Shown: positions 1-9,031, numbered from the stretch's first letter. The stretch is 21,584 nt of DNA from CAZZKE01 sp964655005 (GCA_964655005.1 CAZZKE010000052.1:1-21584); one strand, 5' to 3'. The notes: a model not told the origin generated them from the sequence alone. Translations and numbers: made by a program.

Positions 1-683
1 TGTTCTTCATGGATAATATTTTCCGCTTCACCCAGGCCGGTTCGGAAGTTTCGGCCTTGCTTGGGCGGATTCCATCGGCCGTCGGCTATCAGCCGACCCT
101 GGCCACCGAAATGGGCACCTTGCAGGAACGGATCACCTCGACCAACAAGGGCTCGGTGACTTCCGTGCAGGCCATTTACGTGCCCGCCGATGACCTGACC
201 GACCCGGCCCCGGCGACCTCGTTCGCCCATCTGGATGCGACCACGGTCCTGAGCCGCCAGATTGCCGAGCTTGGCATCTATCCGGCGGTCGATCCGCTCG
301 ATTCGACTTCGCGCGTACTCGACCCGCGAGTAGTCGGCGACGAACACTATACCACCGCGCGGGAAGTCCAGCGGGTGTTGCAGACCTACAAGTCATTACA
401 GGACATCATCGCCATTCTGGGCATGGACGAGCTATCCGAAGAAGACAAGCTGACCGTGGCCCGGGCCCGCAAGATCCAGCGTTTCCTGAGCCAACCGTTC
501 CATGTGGCCGAAGTGTTTACCGGTTCGCCGGGCGTTTTCGTCTCGTTGGAAGATACCATCAAGGGTTTCAAGGGCATCATCGGGGGTGAATACGACCATT
601 TGCCCGAAGCCGCCTTCTATATGGTTTCGACCATTGAATCGGTGATCGAAAAAGCCCAGAAAATGGCCGAAGAAGCGGCCTGA
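1..683 (+). CDS. atpD: ATP synthase F1 beta subunit, 3' part (5' end outside window)
   Basis: This is the C-terminal half of the catalytic beta subunit of the F1Fo ATP synthase, which makes ATP from ADP and phosphate at the inner membrane. The open frame enters at the window edge (codons from base 3), so the ATG at base 9 is internal and not a start. About 226 residues remain of a family length near 470. Visible family signatures are DNIFRFTQAGSEVSALLGR at the start of the visible part, the SVQAIYVPADDLTDPAP segment and the DELSEED motif of the C-terminal domain (within GMDELSEEDKL). It ends in TGA, 17 bases before atpC, as expected for the end of an atpHAGDC operon. No frameshift or odd residue is seen. 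Identification is secure; the only limit is the missing 5' half. Confidence 0.98.
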   Translation, partial: FFMDNIFRFTQAGSEVSALLGRIPSAVGYQPTLATEMGTLQERITSTNKGSVTSVQAIYVPADDLTDPAPATSFAHLDATTVLSRQIAELGIYPAVDPLDSTSRVLDPRVVGDEHYTTAREVQRVLQTYKSLQDIIAILGMDELSEEDKLTVARARKIQRFLSQPFHVAEVFTGSPGVFVSLEDTIKGFKGIIGGEYDHLPEAAFYMVSTIESVIEKAQKMAEEAA

Positions 684-700
684 GCATAAAGGTTAGCCAA

Positions 701-1111
701 ATGGCGGAAGACAAAATTGAGCTCGAAGTAGTGACGCCGGACAGGTTGTTGCTTAGCGCCAGCGCCGATATGGTGGTGGCGCCGGGCGGCGAGGGTAATT
801 TTGGCGTGCTGCCGGGGCACGCGCCCATGCTTTCCGGGCTCCGGCCGGGAACCATCGACATCTTCGAAGGCGACAAGGTGGTCGACAGGGTTTTCGTCGA
901 AGGCGGCATCGCCGAGGTTACCGGCAGCCGCTGCACGATACTCGCCGAACAGGCCGTCAACGTCGCCGATTTAATCGCCACCGATGCCGAACAACGCCTG
1001 CAGCGGGCTCGCGAGGCGCAAGGCGCCGACAAGGATCATGTCGACGGCATGGACACGCGGGAGGTCATGATCGCCGAGGCGATGGTGGCGGCGGTGGAGA
1101 GCCGACGCTGA
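701..1111 (+). CDS. atpC: ATP synthase F1 epsilon subunit
   Basis: This is the epsilon subunit of the F1Fo ATP synthase, part of the central stalk, coupling rotation to catalysis and restraining ATP hydrolysis. The 136-residue length fits the family. The N-terminal beta-sandwich carries the typical EVVTPDRLLLS start and the GGEGNFGVLPGHAPML block (about residues 28-43). The C-terminal helical part is short, ending in a charged helix. The start is ATG at 701, with AAAGG at 688-692 eight bases upstream. The gene follows atpD after 17 bases, so it is translated from the same operon mRNA. No terminator hairpin is evident between its stop and the next gene 45 bases on, so some read-through into the downstream gene is possible. 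Confidence 0.97.
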   Translation: MAEDKIELEVVTPDRLLLSASADMVVAPGGEGNFGVLPGHAPMLSGLRPGTIDIFEGDKVVDRVFVEGGIAEVTGSRCTILAEQAVNVADLIATDAEQRLQRAREAQGADKDHVDGMDTREVMIAEAMVAAVESRR

Positions 1112-1156
1112 CCGGGACGCCGTGATTAATCATCCAGGGAACGGGAATTTTTTCAA

Positions 1157-2839
1157 ATGAACTCTCCCCTTAGTCCACAGAAACCGATCGCCGACCTGCC
1201 GACCCACGAAGTTATCAATATGCCCCCCCATATGGGCGATCAGGACCTGTTCGCCACCGACCTCGCCCTCAGGGAAGGCCTCGACCGGGAGGGCGCCGGC
1301 TGGGCGAAAGACCATGTCGCGGCATTCGGCAAGTTGGCGGGCCGGGAACAGACCCTGGATTGGGCCAATCAGGCCAACAGGTACGGTCCTGAAATTCAGG
1401 CCTTTGACCGTCACGGAATGCGCATAAACCAGGTCAGTTTCCACCCCGGTTATCATGACCTGATGGATCTGGCCATCGTCAACGATCTGCCGACCTTTGC
1501 CTGGAACAACCCGCGCCAGGGCAATCATGTGGCGCACGGGGCGCTGTCCTATTTGCTCAACCAGATCGAGGGCGGGGTGCTGTGCCCGACCGCAATGACC
1601 TATTCGGTGGTCCCCACCCTGCGCGCGACCCCGAAAGTGGCCGACCAATGGCTGCCCAAACTGCTGACCCGGCAATACGACAGGCGGGACATTCCGGCCC
1701 CGGCCAAGACCGGCATTACCATGGGCATGTTCATGACCGAGAAACAGGGTGGCTCCGATGTTCGCGCCAACACCACGCGGGCGGTCGCGGCGGGCCCCGA
1801 AACCGGCCCCGGCGCACCCTATATTCTGGACGGTCACAAGTTTTTTTGCTCGGCCCCCATGTGCGATGCCTTCCTGACGCTGGCCTATACGGATAACGGC
1901 CTAAGCTGTTTCCTGATCCCCAGATGGCGGCCGGACGGAGAGCGCAACGGCCTGTTTCTGCAACGCCTCAAAGACAAGCTCGGCAACAGGTCCAACGCTT
2001 CGGGCGAGATGGAACTGGTGGCGGCCTGGGCGGTCATGGTCGGTGAAGAAGGCCGTGGCGTGCGCACCATTATCGAGATGGTTAACGGCAACCGTTACTA
2101 TTGCGCCTTCGGTTCGGCGGCGCTTATGCGTCAGGGGCTGGTTCAGGCGCTGCACCACACCAGCCACCGTTCGGCCTTTCAAAAGAAATTGTTGCAGCAG
2201 CCGTTGATGCGCAACGTGCTGGCCGACCTGGCCATAGAATCCGAAGCCGCCACGGTGTTGTGGATGCGGCTGGGCCGGGCGATCGGACAATCGGATACCG
2301 ACCCGGCCGAAGCCGCCCTGGCGCGGATCGGCACGGGGATCGGTAAATACTGGATATGCAAGCGCGCCCCCTACCATGTTTACGAGGCGATGGAATGTCA
2401 CGGCGGCCCCGGTTACGTGGAAGAAAGCATAATGCCACGGCTTTATCGCGAGGCCCCGGTCAACAGCATATGGGAGGGCTCGGGCAATATAATGTGTCTG
2501 GATGTACTGCGCGCCATGTACAAGAGCGAGGCGGCGGCGCCGGCTTTCATGGCCGAAATCGAACAGGCCCGTGGCGATAATCCCCTGTTCGATCGTTTGA
2601 CGGACGAATTAAACGCCGAATTGTCAGACCCCGCCGATCTTGAATTACGGGCCCGCCGGGTGGCCGGGATGATGGCCGTGGCGCTGCAAGCCTCGTTGTT
2701 GATCCGGCACGCCCCGAACGCGGTGTCCGATGCCTTCTGCCGGTCCCGCCTTGGCGAACGCTGGTCCGGCGCTTTCGGCGTGCTGCCCAAAGACACCGAT
2801 TTCGAAACGATTATCCGGCGGGCCAGAGGCATCGAATAA
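1157..2839 (+). CDS. AidB-type acyl-CoA dehydrogenase family flavoprotein
   Basis: A 560-residue flavoprotein of the acyl-CoA dehydrogenase superfamily, closest in layout to the AidB subgroup (E. coli AidB is about 540 residues and is linked to alkylation-damage responses). Evidence for AidB rather than a short-chain dehydrogenase is the long N-terminal part (NMPPHMGDQDLFATD, REGAGW, FHPGYHDLM), the FAD-loop motif MTEKQGGSDVRANTT (residues 193-207), the LKDKLGNRSNAS block, and VNSIWEGSGNIMCLDVLR, where Glu440 occupies the position of the catalytic base. A C-terminal helical extension (about residues 455-560) corresponds to the AidB domain that binds DNA in E. coli. The start is ATG at 1157; the nearest purine-rich stretch (AGGGAACGGG) is rather far upstream. 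It lies 45 bases after atpC and converges on uvrB. Whether it acts on an acyl-CoA or in DNA protection cannot be told from sequence. Confidence 0.9.
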   Translation: MNSPLSPQKPIADLPTHEVINMPPHMGDQDLFATDLALREGLDREGAGWAKDHVAAFGKLAGREQTLDWANQANRYGPEIQAFDRHGMRINQVSFHPGYHDLMDLAIVNDLPTFAWNNPRQGNHVAHGALSYLLNQIEGGVLCPTAMTYSVVPTLRATPKVADQWLPKLLTRQYDRRDIPAPAKTGITMGMFMTEKQGGSDVRANTTRAVAAGPETGPGAPYILDGHKFFCSAPMCDAFLTLAYTDNGLSCFLIPRWRPDGERNGLFLQRLKDKLGNRSNASGEMELVAAWAVMVGEEGRGVRTIIEMVNGNRYYCAFGSAALMRQGLVQALHHTSHRSAFQKKLLQQPLMRNVLADLAIESEAATVLWMRLGRAIGQSDTDPAEAALARIGTGIGKYWICKRAPYHVYEAMECHGGPGYVEESIMPRLYREAPVNSIWEGSGNIMCLDVLRAMYKSEAAAPAFMAEIEQARGDNPLFDRLTDELNAELSDPADLELRARRVAGMMAVALQASLLIRHAPNAVSDAFCRSRLGERWSGAFGVLPKDTDFETIIRRARGIE

Positions 2840-2911
2840 AGAACGGGCCCCCGGTTGTTTCCGGAATCTTGTTGGTATTACCCCGTCGCCGTGATCGTTC
2901 CCGATGCTGGA

Positions 2912-5071
<2,160 letters not shown>

Positions 5072-5078
5072 ATTGAAG

Positions 5079-5084
5079 CCTTCT
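5079..5084 (-). promoter_or_regulatory. Shine-Dalgarno sequence of uvrB (AGAAGG)
   Basis: On the minus strand AGAAGG precedes the ATG at 5071 by seven bases, which favours this start over the in-frame ATG at 5041 that has only a weak CGGGTC upstream. Confidence 0.55.
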
Positions 5085-5090
5085 GATGGC

Positions 5091-5119
5091 TTGCCATATG
5101 CCTGCGGTGGGGCTAGATT
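5091..5119 (+). promoter_or_regulatory. Probable sigma-70 promoter of the aminotransferase gene
   Basis: TTGCCA (5091-5096, five of six consensus) and TAGATT (5114-5119, four of six) are separated by exactly 17 bases. The predicted start near 5126 would give a leader of about 20-35 nt. It sits in the divergent uvrB/aatA intergenic region. Called by eye; no experimental support. Confidence 0.5.
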
Positions 5120-5158
5120 GCCGCCGGTTGCAACCGCACTGAGCCGATGGAAAAAATC

Positions 5159-6361
5159 ATGCCGTTTATCGCCGACCGCCTATCGCTTATCAAGCCGAGC
5201 CCGACCATCGCCATTTCGACCAAGGCCCGCGAGTTGAAGGCCGCCGGCCGCGACGTTATCGGCCTGGCCGCCGGCGAGCCCGATTTCGATACCCCCGAGC
5301 ATATCAAGGATGCGGCCAAGGCCGCCATGGACCGGGGCGAAACCAAGTACACCGCCGTCGCCGGCACCCCGGAACTGCGTCGGGCGATTGTCGATAAATT
5401 CAAACGCGACAATGGCCTGACCTATACGCCGGAGCAAATTTCGGTCGGCTGCGGCGGCAAGCAGAACATTTACAACGCCCTGATGGCCACCCTCAACCCC
5501 GGCGACGAGGTCATTATCCCGGCCCCTTATTGGGTGTCTTATCCGGATATTACCCTGCTGGCCGGAGGCAAGCCGGTATTTGTCGATTGCCCGGCCGGGG
5601 CCGGCTTCAAGATGCGCCCGGAAGACCTGGAAGCGGCGATCACGCCGCGCACCAAGTGGCTGATCCTGAATTCACCGTCAAACCCGACCGGGGCCGCTTA
5701 TACACGGGACGACATGAAGGCGCTGACCGATGTTCTGCTGCGCCATCCCCAGGTCTGGGTGATGACCGACGATATGTACGAATATCTGGTTTACGACGAT
5801 TTCCAGTTCGTTACCCCGGCCCAGGTCGAACCGGCCCTGTTCGACCGCACCCTGACCCTGAACGGCGTCTCCAAGGCCTATTGCATGACCGGCTGGCGGG
5901 TCGGCTATGCGGCCGGACCGGATCAGATTATCAAGGCCATGAACAAGATCCAGTCGCAGTCGACCACCCACACGGCGTCGATCAGTCAGGCCGCCGCCGT
6001 CGCCGCCCTGAACGGCCCAAGGGATTTCATTGCCGCCAACAATGCGGTGTTTATGGAACGCCGCGACCTGGTTGTCGCCATGCTCAACCAGGCCACGGGC
6101 ATCGATTGCCCCCGGCCGGATGGCGCGTTTTACGTCTACCCGTCGTGCGCCGGCATGATCGGCAAGCGGACACCGGACGGCGCGACCCTGGAAAGCGACG
6201 CCGACGTGGTCGCCTATCTGCTCGATTCCGAAGGCGTGGCGGCGGTGCCTGGCGCGGCGTTCGGCCTGTCACCGCATTTCCGGGTGTCCTATGCGACTTC
6301 GACGGAACTGCTGAAAGAAGCCTGCACCCGCATCCAGCGGGCCTGTAGCGCCCTCGTCTAG
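5159..6361 (+). CDS. aatA: Pyridoxal-phosphate-dependent aspartate aminotransferase (class I)
   Basis: This fold-type I aminotransferase most resembles the alphaproteobacterial AatA group, which interconverts aspartate and oxaloacetate with 2-oxoglutarate/glutamate, and in some members also handles aromatic amino acids or prephenate. Visible signatures are GLAAGEPDFDTP near the N terminus, ETKYTAVAGTPELRRAI, NSPSNPTGAAY (substrate and PLP contacts), the DDMYEYLVYD block, and NGVSKAYCMTGWRVGY with the Schiff-base lysine (codon at 5873, residue 239). ATG at 5159 is chosen because family members start MxFxADxLSxxKPS; an in-frame ATG at 5147 adds four residues. Length is about 400 residues, as usual. 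The stop codon TAG shares its last G with the first base of a palindromic repeat. Exact substrate preference cannot be decided here. Confidence 0.92.
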   Translation: MPFIADRLSLIKPSPTIAISTKARELKAAGRDVIGLAAGEPDFDTPEHIKDAAKAAMDRGETKYTAVAGTPELRRAIVDKFKRDNGLTYTPEQISVGCGGKQNIYNALMATLNPGDEVIIPAPYWVSYPDITLLAGGKPVFVDCPAGAGFKMRPEDLEAAITPRTKWLILNSPSNPTGAAYTRDDMKALTDVLLRHPQVWVMTDDMYEYLVYDDFQFVTPAQVEPALFDRTLTLNGVSKAYCMTGWRVGYAAGPDQIIKAMNKIQSQSTTHTASISQAAAVAALNGPRDFIAANNAVFMERRDLVVAMLNQATGIDCPRPDGAFYVYPSCAGMIGKRTPDGATLESDADVVAYLLDSEGVAAVPGAAFGLSPHFRVSYATSTELLKEACTRIQRACSALV

Positions 6362-6398
6362 AGCAACCTGCGTTTGCTTAAACGCAGATAAGTTGCTC
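6361..6398. repeat. Nested palindromic repeat, copy A
   Basis: Outer stem GAGCAAC (6361-6367) pairs with GTTGCTC (6392-6398). Inside it CTGCGTTT (6368-6375) pairs with AAACGCAG (6380-6387) around a GCTT loop, leaving ATAA unpaired on the 3' side only. The element begins on the last base of the aatA stop codon. It could fold in RNA and act as a terminator-like or mRNA-stabilising 3' structure. Its second copy lies at 6464-6501. Confidence 0.85.
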
Positions 6399-6412
6399 GA
6401 TTCTTTAATAAC

Positions 6413-6460
6413 GATCAAATTACCTGCCTTGAAGTGATTCCACTTCAAGGCAGTTTGATC
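6413..6460. repeat. Nested palindromic repeat, element B
   Basis: Outer stem GATCAAA (6413-6419) pairs with TTTGATC (6454-6460). The inner stem of 13 perfect pairs runs 6424-6436 with 6441-6453 around ATTC. TTAC (6420-6423) is unpaired on the 5' side only. The architecture mirrors element A, but the sequence is different. It resembles the general form of intergenic palindromes common in alphaproteobacteria (outer stem, one-sided bulge, long inner hairpin). Confidence 0.85.
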
Positions 6461-6463
6461 TAA

Positions 6464-6501
6464 GAGCAACCTGCGTTTGCTTAAACGCAGCTAAGTTGCC
6501 C
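6464..6501. repeat. Nested palindromic repeat, copy A'
   Basis: Second copy of element A, differing at 2 of 38 positions (CTAA for ATAA, GTTGCCC for GTTGCTC), so the outer stem has one mismatch. Both copies are followed by GATTCTTT. The sequence TTGATCTAAGAG occurs after both B and A', suggesting a further truncated unit at about 6508-6519. Confidence 0.85.
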
Positions 6502-6562
6502 GATTCTTTGATCTAAGAGTTTTTTCTTGTGAGTCCACGCCCCGGGTTTTACTCTGTAGGCT

Positions 6563-6634
6563 GACGCCCCCGCTGGGCGCAGCCCAGGGGACCGCGTCCA
6601 AAGCCGTTGACATAAAACGAGCCTGGGAGGTCCC
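6563..6634 (+). promoter_or_regulatory. Structured leader upstream of the EF-G-like gene
   Basis: A stable hairpin can form from GACGC (6563-6567) with GCGTC (6594-6598), enclosing CTGGGC/GCCCAG (6573-6578 with 6582-6587). The same GGGACC (6588-6593) can instead pair with GGTCCC (6629-6634), which overlaps the ribosome-binding GGGAGG at 6625-6630. The two foldings exclude each other. No U tract follows, so this is not a terminator. A regulatory role is inference. Confidence 0.4.
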
Positions 6635-6638
6635 TTCG

Positions 6639-8657
6639 ATGCCCAAATCCAAATCACCTTCGGCACCACGCGTCGCGGCCCTGGTCGGGCCTTACCTGTG
6701 CGGCAAGACGGCGTTGCTGGAAAGTATCCTGCTTATGGCCGGGGCATTAACCCGCAAGGGCAACGCCAAGGACGGTTACGTGGTCGGCGACGGCTCGCCG
6801 GAGGCCAGGGCCCGCTCCATGAGTACCGAGCTGACCATCGCCGAATGTGAATATCTGGGCGATAAATGGGCGTTCATAGATTGTCCGGGTTCGGTCGAAC
6901 TGATTCAGGAAACCTACAACGCCCTGATGGTCGCCGACGCCGCCGTGGTGGTCTGCGAACCGGGCCAGGACAAGGCCATGACCATCGCCCCGCTGATGAA
7001 ATTCCTGGACGATCACCATATTCCGCACATTATTTTCATCAACAAAATGGACGGCGAATCGGTCGGCGTGAAAGCCACCTTCGAAGCCTTGCAGGAAGTT
7101 TCCGCCAGGCCGCTGCTGTTGCGGGAAATTCCGATCCGCGATGGCGACGGCGTCACCGGGCATGTCGACCTGGTCAGCGAGCGGGCCTTCGAGTGGCACG
7201 AGGGCGAGGCTTCCAGCCTGATCGCGGCGCCCGAAACGGTGCAGTCGCGGGAACGGGACGCGCGCACCGAAATGCTGGAAACCCTGGCCGATTTCGACGA
7301 CGGCCTGCTGGAGGAACTGCTCGAAGACCTGACCCCGTCAACCGACGAAATTTATCAGAACCTGACCCGGGATTTTCAGGAAGACCGGATCGTGCCGGTA
7401 TTTTTCGGTTCCGCCGAACATGGCAACGGCGTGCAAAGGCTGCTTAAGGCGCTGCGCCACGAAGCCCCGGAACCGGATCATACGGCGGCCCGGCTGGGTA
7501 TCGACGGGGCCGGCGTCCGCGCCCTGGTATTCAAGTCGCTGTACGCCGGGCATGCCGGCAAACTTTCGCTGGTGCGGCTTTTCGGCGCCGGCCTGAAGGA
7601 TGGCGGAACCCTGAAAGGCGAACGTATCGGCGGCCTGTACAGCGTGTTCGGCCAGAAGCATGACAAAATCCCCGAGGCCGGCCCGGGCCGGATAGTGGCC
7701 CTGGGCAGGATGGAAGACGTCAATACCGGCGATTTGTTGGACGAAAACGGCGGCGGCGCCATGAACGCATGGCCCGAGACCCTGCATCCGCTGTACGCCA
7801 TGGCGATTCACGCCGCGAAAAGGTCCGACGAGGTCAAGCTGACCGAAACCCTGGCCAAAGCCATCGGCGAAGATCCCGGACTGTCCGTCGAGCACAACCG
7901 CGATACCGGCGAATTACTGCTGTGGGGTCAGGGTGAAATGCACCTGCTGATAGCGCTCGACCGCCTGAAGAACCACTATAATATGGATGTCGTATCGGAC
8001 CGTCCGCGGGTTCCCTACAAGGAAACCATCCGCAAGTCGATTTCCCAGCACGCCCGGCACAAGAAGCAAAGCGGCGGCCACGGCCAGTTCGGCGATGTCC
8101 ACCTGGATATCAGGCCGCTGCCGCGCGGGTCCGGCTTCGCCTTCGATGACACCATTACCGGCGGCGCCGTGCCCAAGCAATACATCGCCCCGGTCGAACA
8201 CGGCATCAAGGATTACCTTAGTTGCGGCCCGCTGGGATTCCCGGTCGTCGATTTGGCCGTGACACTGACCGATGGCCAGTTTCACGGCGTCGACAGTTCC
8301 GACATGGCGTTCCGGGCGGCGGCCCAACTGGGTATGCGCGAAGCCATGCCCAATTGCAGCCCGATTTTACTGGAACCCATATGCCAGGTCGAAATTTCCA
8401 TACCGTCGGCGTTTACATCGAACATCCAGCGACTGGTCGCCAGCCGTCGCGGCCATATTCTGGGGTTTGACAGCAAGCCGGGCTGGAAAGGCTGGGACGA
8501 GGTCACGGTGCAATTGCCGCAATCGGAAATGTTCGATCTGGTGATCGAATTGCGCTCCATGACCATGGGCGTCGGCACCTTCAACTGGCGCTTCGATCAC
8601 TTGCAGGAATTCAGCGGTCGAGAGGCCGACAAGGTTGTTGCCGAACGGGCCGGGTAA
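6639..8657 (+). CDS. EF-G-like translational GTPase (FusA2-type paralogue)
   Basis: A 672-residue protein with the five-domain plan of elongation factor G, but diverged from canonical EF-G. GTPase motifs are P-loop GPYLCGKT (residues 17-24), G3 DCPG (81-84), G4 NKMD (135-138) and GSA (G5-like) at the end of the G domain. The usual switch I RGITI is replaced by RSMSTELTI, and the residue after DCPG, the catalytic His in EF-G, is Ser85. A domain II block (GVRALVFKSLYAGHAGKLSLVRLF) follows, then domains III-V, with SGGHGQFGDV and the VEHGIKDYL region recognisable. GGGAGG at 6625-6630, eight bases before ATG 6639, is a good ribosome site. It stands alone between a repeat-rich spacer and the small-RNA region. 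Such paralogues may act in stalled or stress translation; the exact role is unknown. Confidence 0.88.
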   Translation: MPKSKSPSAPRVAALVGPYLCGKTALLESILLMAGALTRKGNAKDGYVVGDGSPEARARSMSTELTIAECEYLGDKWAFIDCPGSVELIQETYNALMVADAAVVVCEPGQDKAMTIAPLMKFLDDHHIPHIIFINKMDGESVGVKATFEALQEVSARPLLLREIPIRDGDGVTGHVDLVSERAFEWHEGEASSLIAAPETVQSRERDARTEMLETLADFDDGLLEELLEDLTPSTDEIYQNLTRDFQEDRIVPVFFGSAEHGNGVQRLLKALRHEAPEPDHTAARLGIDGAGVRALVFKSLYAGHAGKLSLVRLFGAGLKDGGTLKGERIGGLYSVFGQKHDKIPEAGPGRIVALGRMEDVNTGDLLDENGGGAMNAWPETLHPLYAMAIHAAKRSDEVKLTETLAKAIGEDPGLSVEHNRDTGELLLWGQGEMHLLIALDRLKNHYNMDVVSDRPRVPYKETIRKSISQHARHKKQSGGHGQFGDVHLDIRPLPRGSGFAFDDTITGGAVPKQYIAPVEHGIKDYLSCGPLGFPVVDLAVTLTDGQFHGVDSSDMAFRAAAQLGMREAMPNCSPILLEPICQVEISIPSAFTSNIQRLVASRRGHILGFDSKPGWKGWDEVTVQLPQSEMFDLVIELRSMTMGVGTFNWRFDHLQEFSGREADKVVAERAG

Positions 8658-8687
8658 TTCTTTCTGCAACTTGGTATGAGTTTGAAT

Positions 8688-8722
8688 TAAAAAAGAAAAT
8701 GCCGGATCCCGAAGGATCCGGC
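8688..8722 (-). terminator. Rho-independent terminator of the distal small RNA
   Basis: Minus strand: a 9-bp stem GCCGGATCC/GGATCCGGC (8714-8722 with 8701-8709) with a TTCG loop closed by C-G, followed by ATTTTCTTTTTT. The plus-strand side lacks a T tract, so it works for minus-strand transcription. Confidence 0.8.
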
Positions 8723-8855
8723 AAGTTCAACAGGGAGGTTTTACGTCTTTTGGAAGACGAAGGAACCCGCTACCTAGGGGGGGAGGAGGAAGGTAACCGG
8801 GGCCCCACGGCGACATCGACAACAGGGGAGGAACCGATGCCGCAATACATTGTAT
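8689..8855 (-). ncRNA. AbcR-like (alpha-r15 type) small regulatory RNA, lysR-distal copy
   Basis: A minus-strand RNA of about 165 nt, predicted from a promoter (minus-strand TGGACA at 8884-8889, 16 bases, TATATT at 8862-8867) to a strong terminator at 8688-8722. Reading 5' to 3': a hairpin CATCG/CGATG (8835-8839 with 8814-8818) whose loop exposes CCTCCCC; a hairpin GTTACCT/AGGTAGC (8791-8797 with 8769-8775) whose 15-nt loop is TCCTCCTCCCCCCCT; a hairpin CGTCTT/AAGACG (8754-8759 with 8744-8749); the single-stranded CCTCCCTGTT (8729-8738); and the UUCG-capped terminator hairpin. The last three parts match the proximal copy. C/U-rich exposed segments are typical of sRNAs that pair with Shine-Dalgarno sites. 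The family name rests on motif and neighbourhood match to AbcR, not on a database search. Ends are approximate. Confidence 0.65.
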
Positions 8856-8860
8856 ATTGC
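8842..8860. promoter_or_regulatory. 19-bp palindrome at the 5' end of the distal small RNA
   Basis: GCAATA (8842-8847) and TATTGC (8855-8860) flank CATTGTA. It lies at the predicted transcription start, so it could be an operator or a 5' hairpin of the RNA. No regulator can be assigned. Confidence 0.4.
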
Positions 8861-8861
8861 T

Positions 8862-8889
8862 AATATAAAGAGTTTCTAATATATGTCCA
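8862..8889 (-). promoter_or_regulatory. Probable promoter of the distal small RNA
   Basis: Minus-strand TGGACA (8884-8889) and TATATT (8862-8867), 16-bp spacer, both five of six to consensus. The expected start is near 8855, at or within a 19-bp palindrome (8842-8860). Confidence 0.5.
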
Positions 8890-8937
8890 GCAAAAAAAGT
8901 TTATAAAGGCAAATTTATTTTTCCCGACATGCCCCGG

Positions 8938-8967
8938 AAAAAAAGGCCGGACCCCGAAGGGTCCGGC
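8938..8967 (-). terminator. Rho-independent terminator of the proximal small RNA
   Basis: Minus strand: a 9-bp stem GCCGGACCC/GGGTCCGGC (8959-8967 with 8946-8954), a TTCG loop closed by C-G, then C and seven T (8938-8944). It would also stop any read-through from trxB-lysR. Confidence 0.85.
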
Positions 8968-9003
8968 GAGTCTAACAGGGAGGTTCACGTCTGGGAGACG
9001 CAA

Positions 9004-9031
9004 GGGTCCGCATGTGGCGGTCCCTTTTTTT
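9004..9031 (+). terminator. Terminator-like hairpin on the plus strand
   Basis: GGG-T-CCGC (9004-9011) pairs with GCGG-T-CCC (9017-9024) around ATGTG, followed by seven T (9025-9031). It has perfect form for plus-strand termination. On the minus strand the same stem is an internal hairpin of the proximal small RNA. It may stop transcripts entering from the EF-G-like gene. Confidence 0.55.

Noticed and set aside
2840..2911. Terminator between the AidB-like gene and uvrB
   Set aside because: Only a 4-bp CCGG/CCGG stem without a T tract is present; not enough to call.
6361..6501. CRISPR-like array
   Set aside because: Only two similar units with a different palindrome between them, no constant spacer length and no cas genes; the units are nested palindromes.
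6607..6612. Consensus TTGACA as a promoter of the EF-G-like gene
   Set aside because: No -10-like hexamer lies 16-18 bases downstream; that position is occupied by the ribosome site (GTCCCT region).
8837..8863. Micro-ORF of eight residues (MPQYIVYC) behind GGGGAGG on the plus strand
   Set aside because: The GGGGAGG is the complement of the C-rich loop in the distal small RNA. No promoter or conservation argument supports translation.
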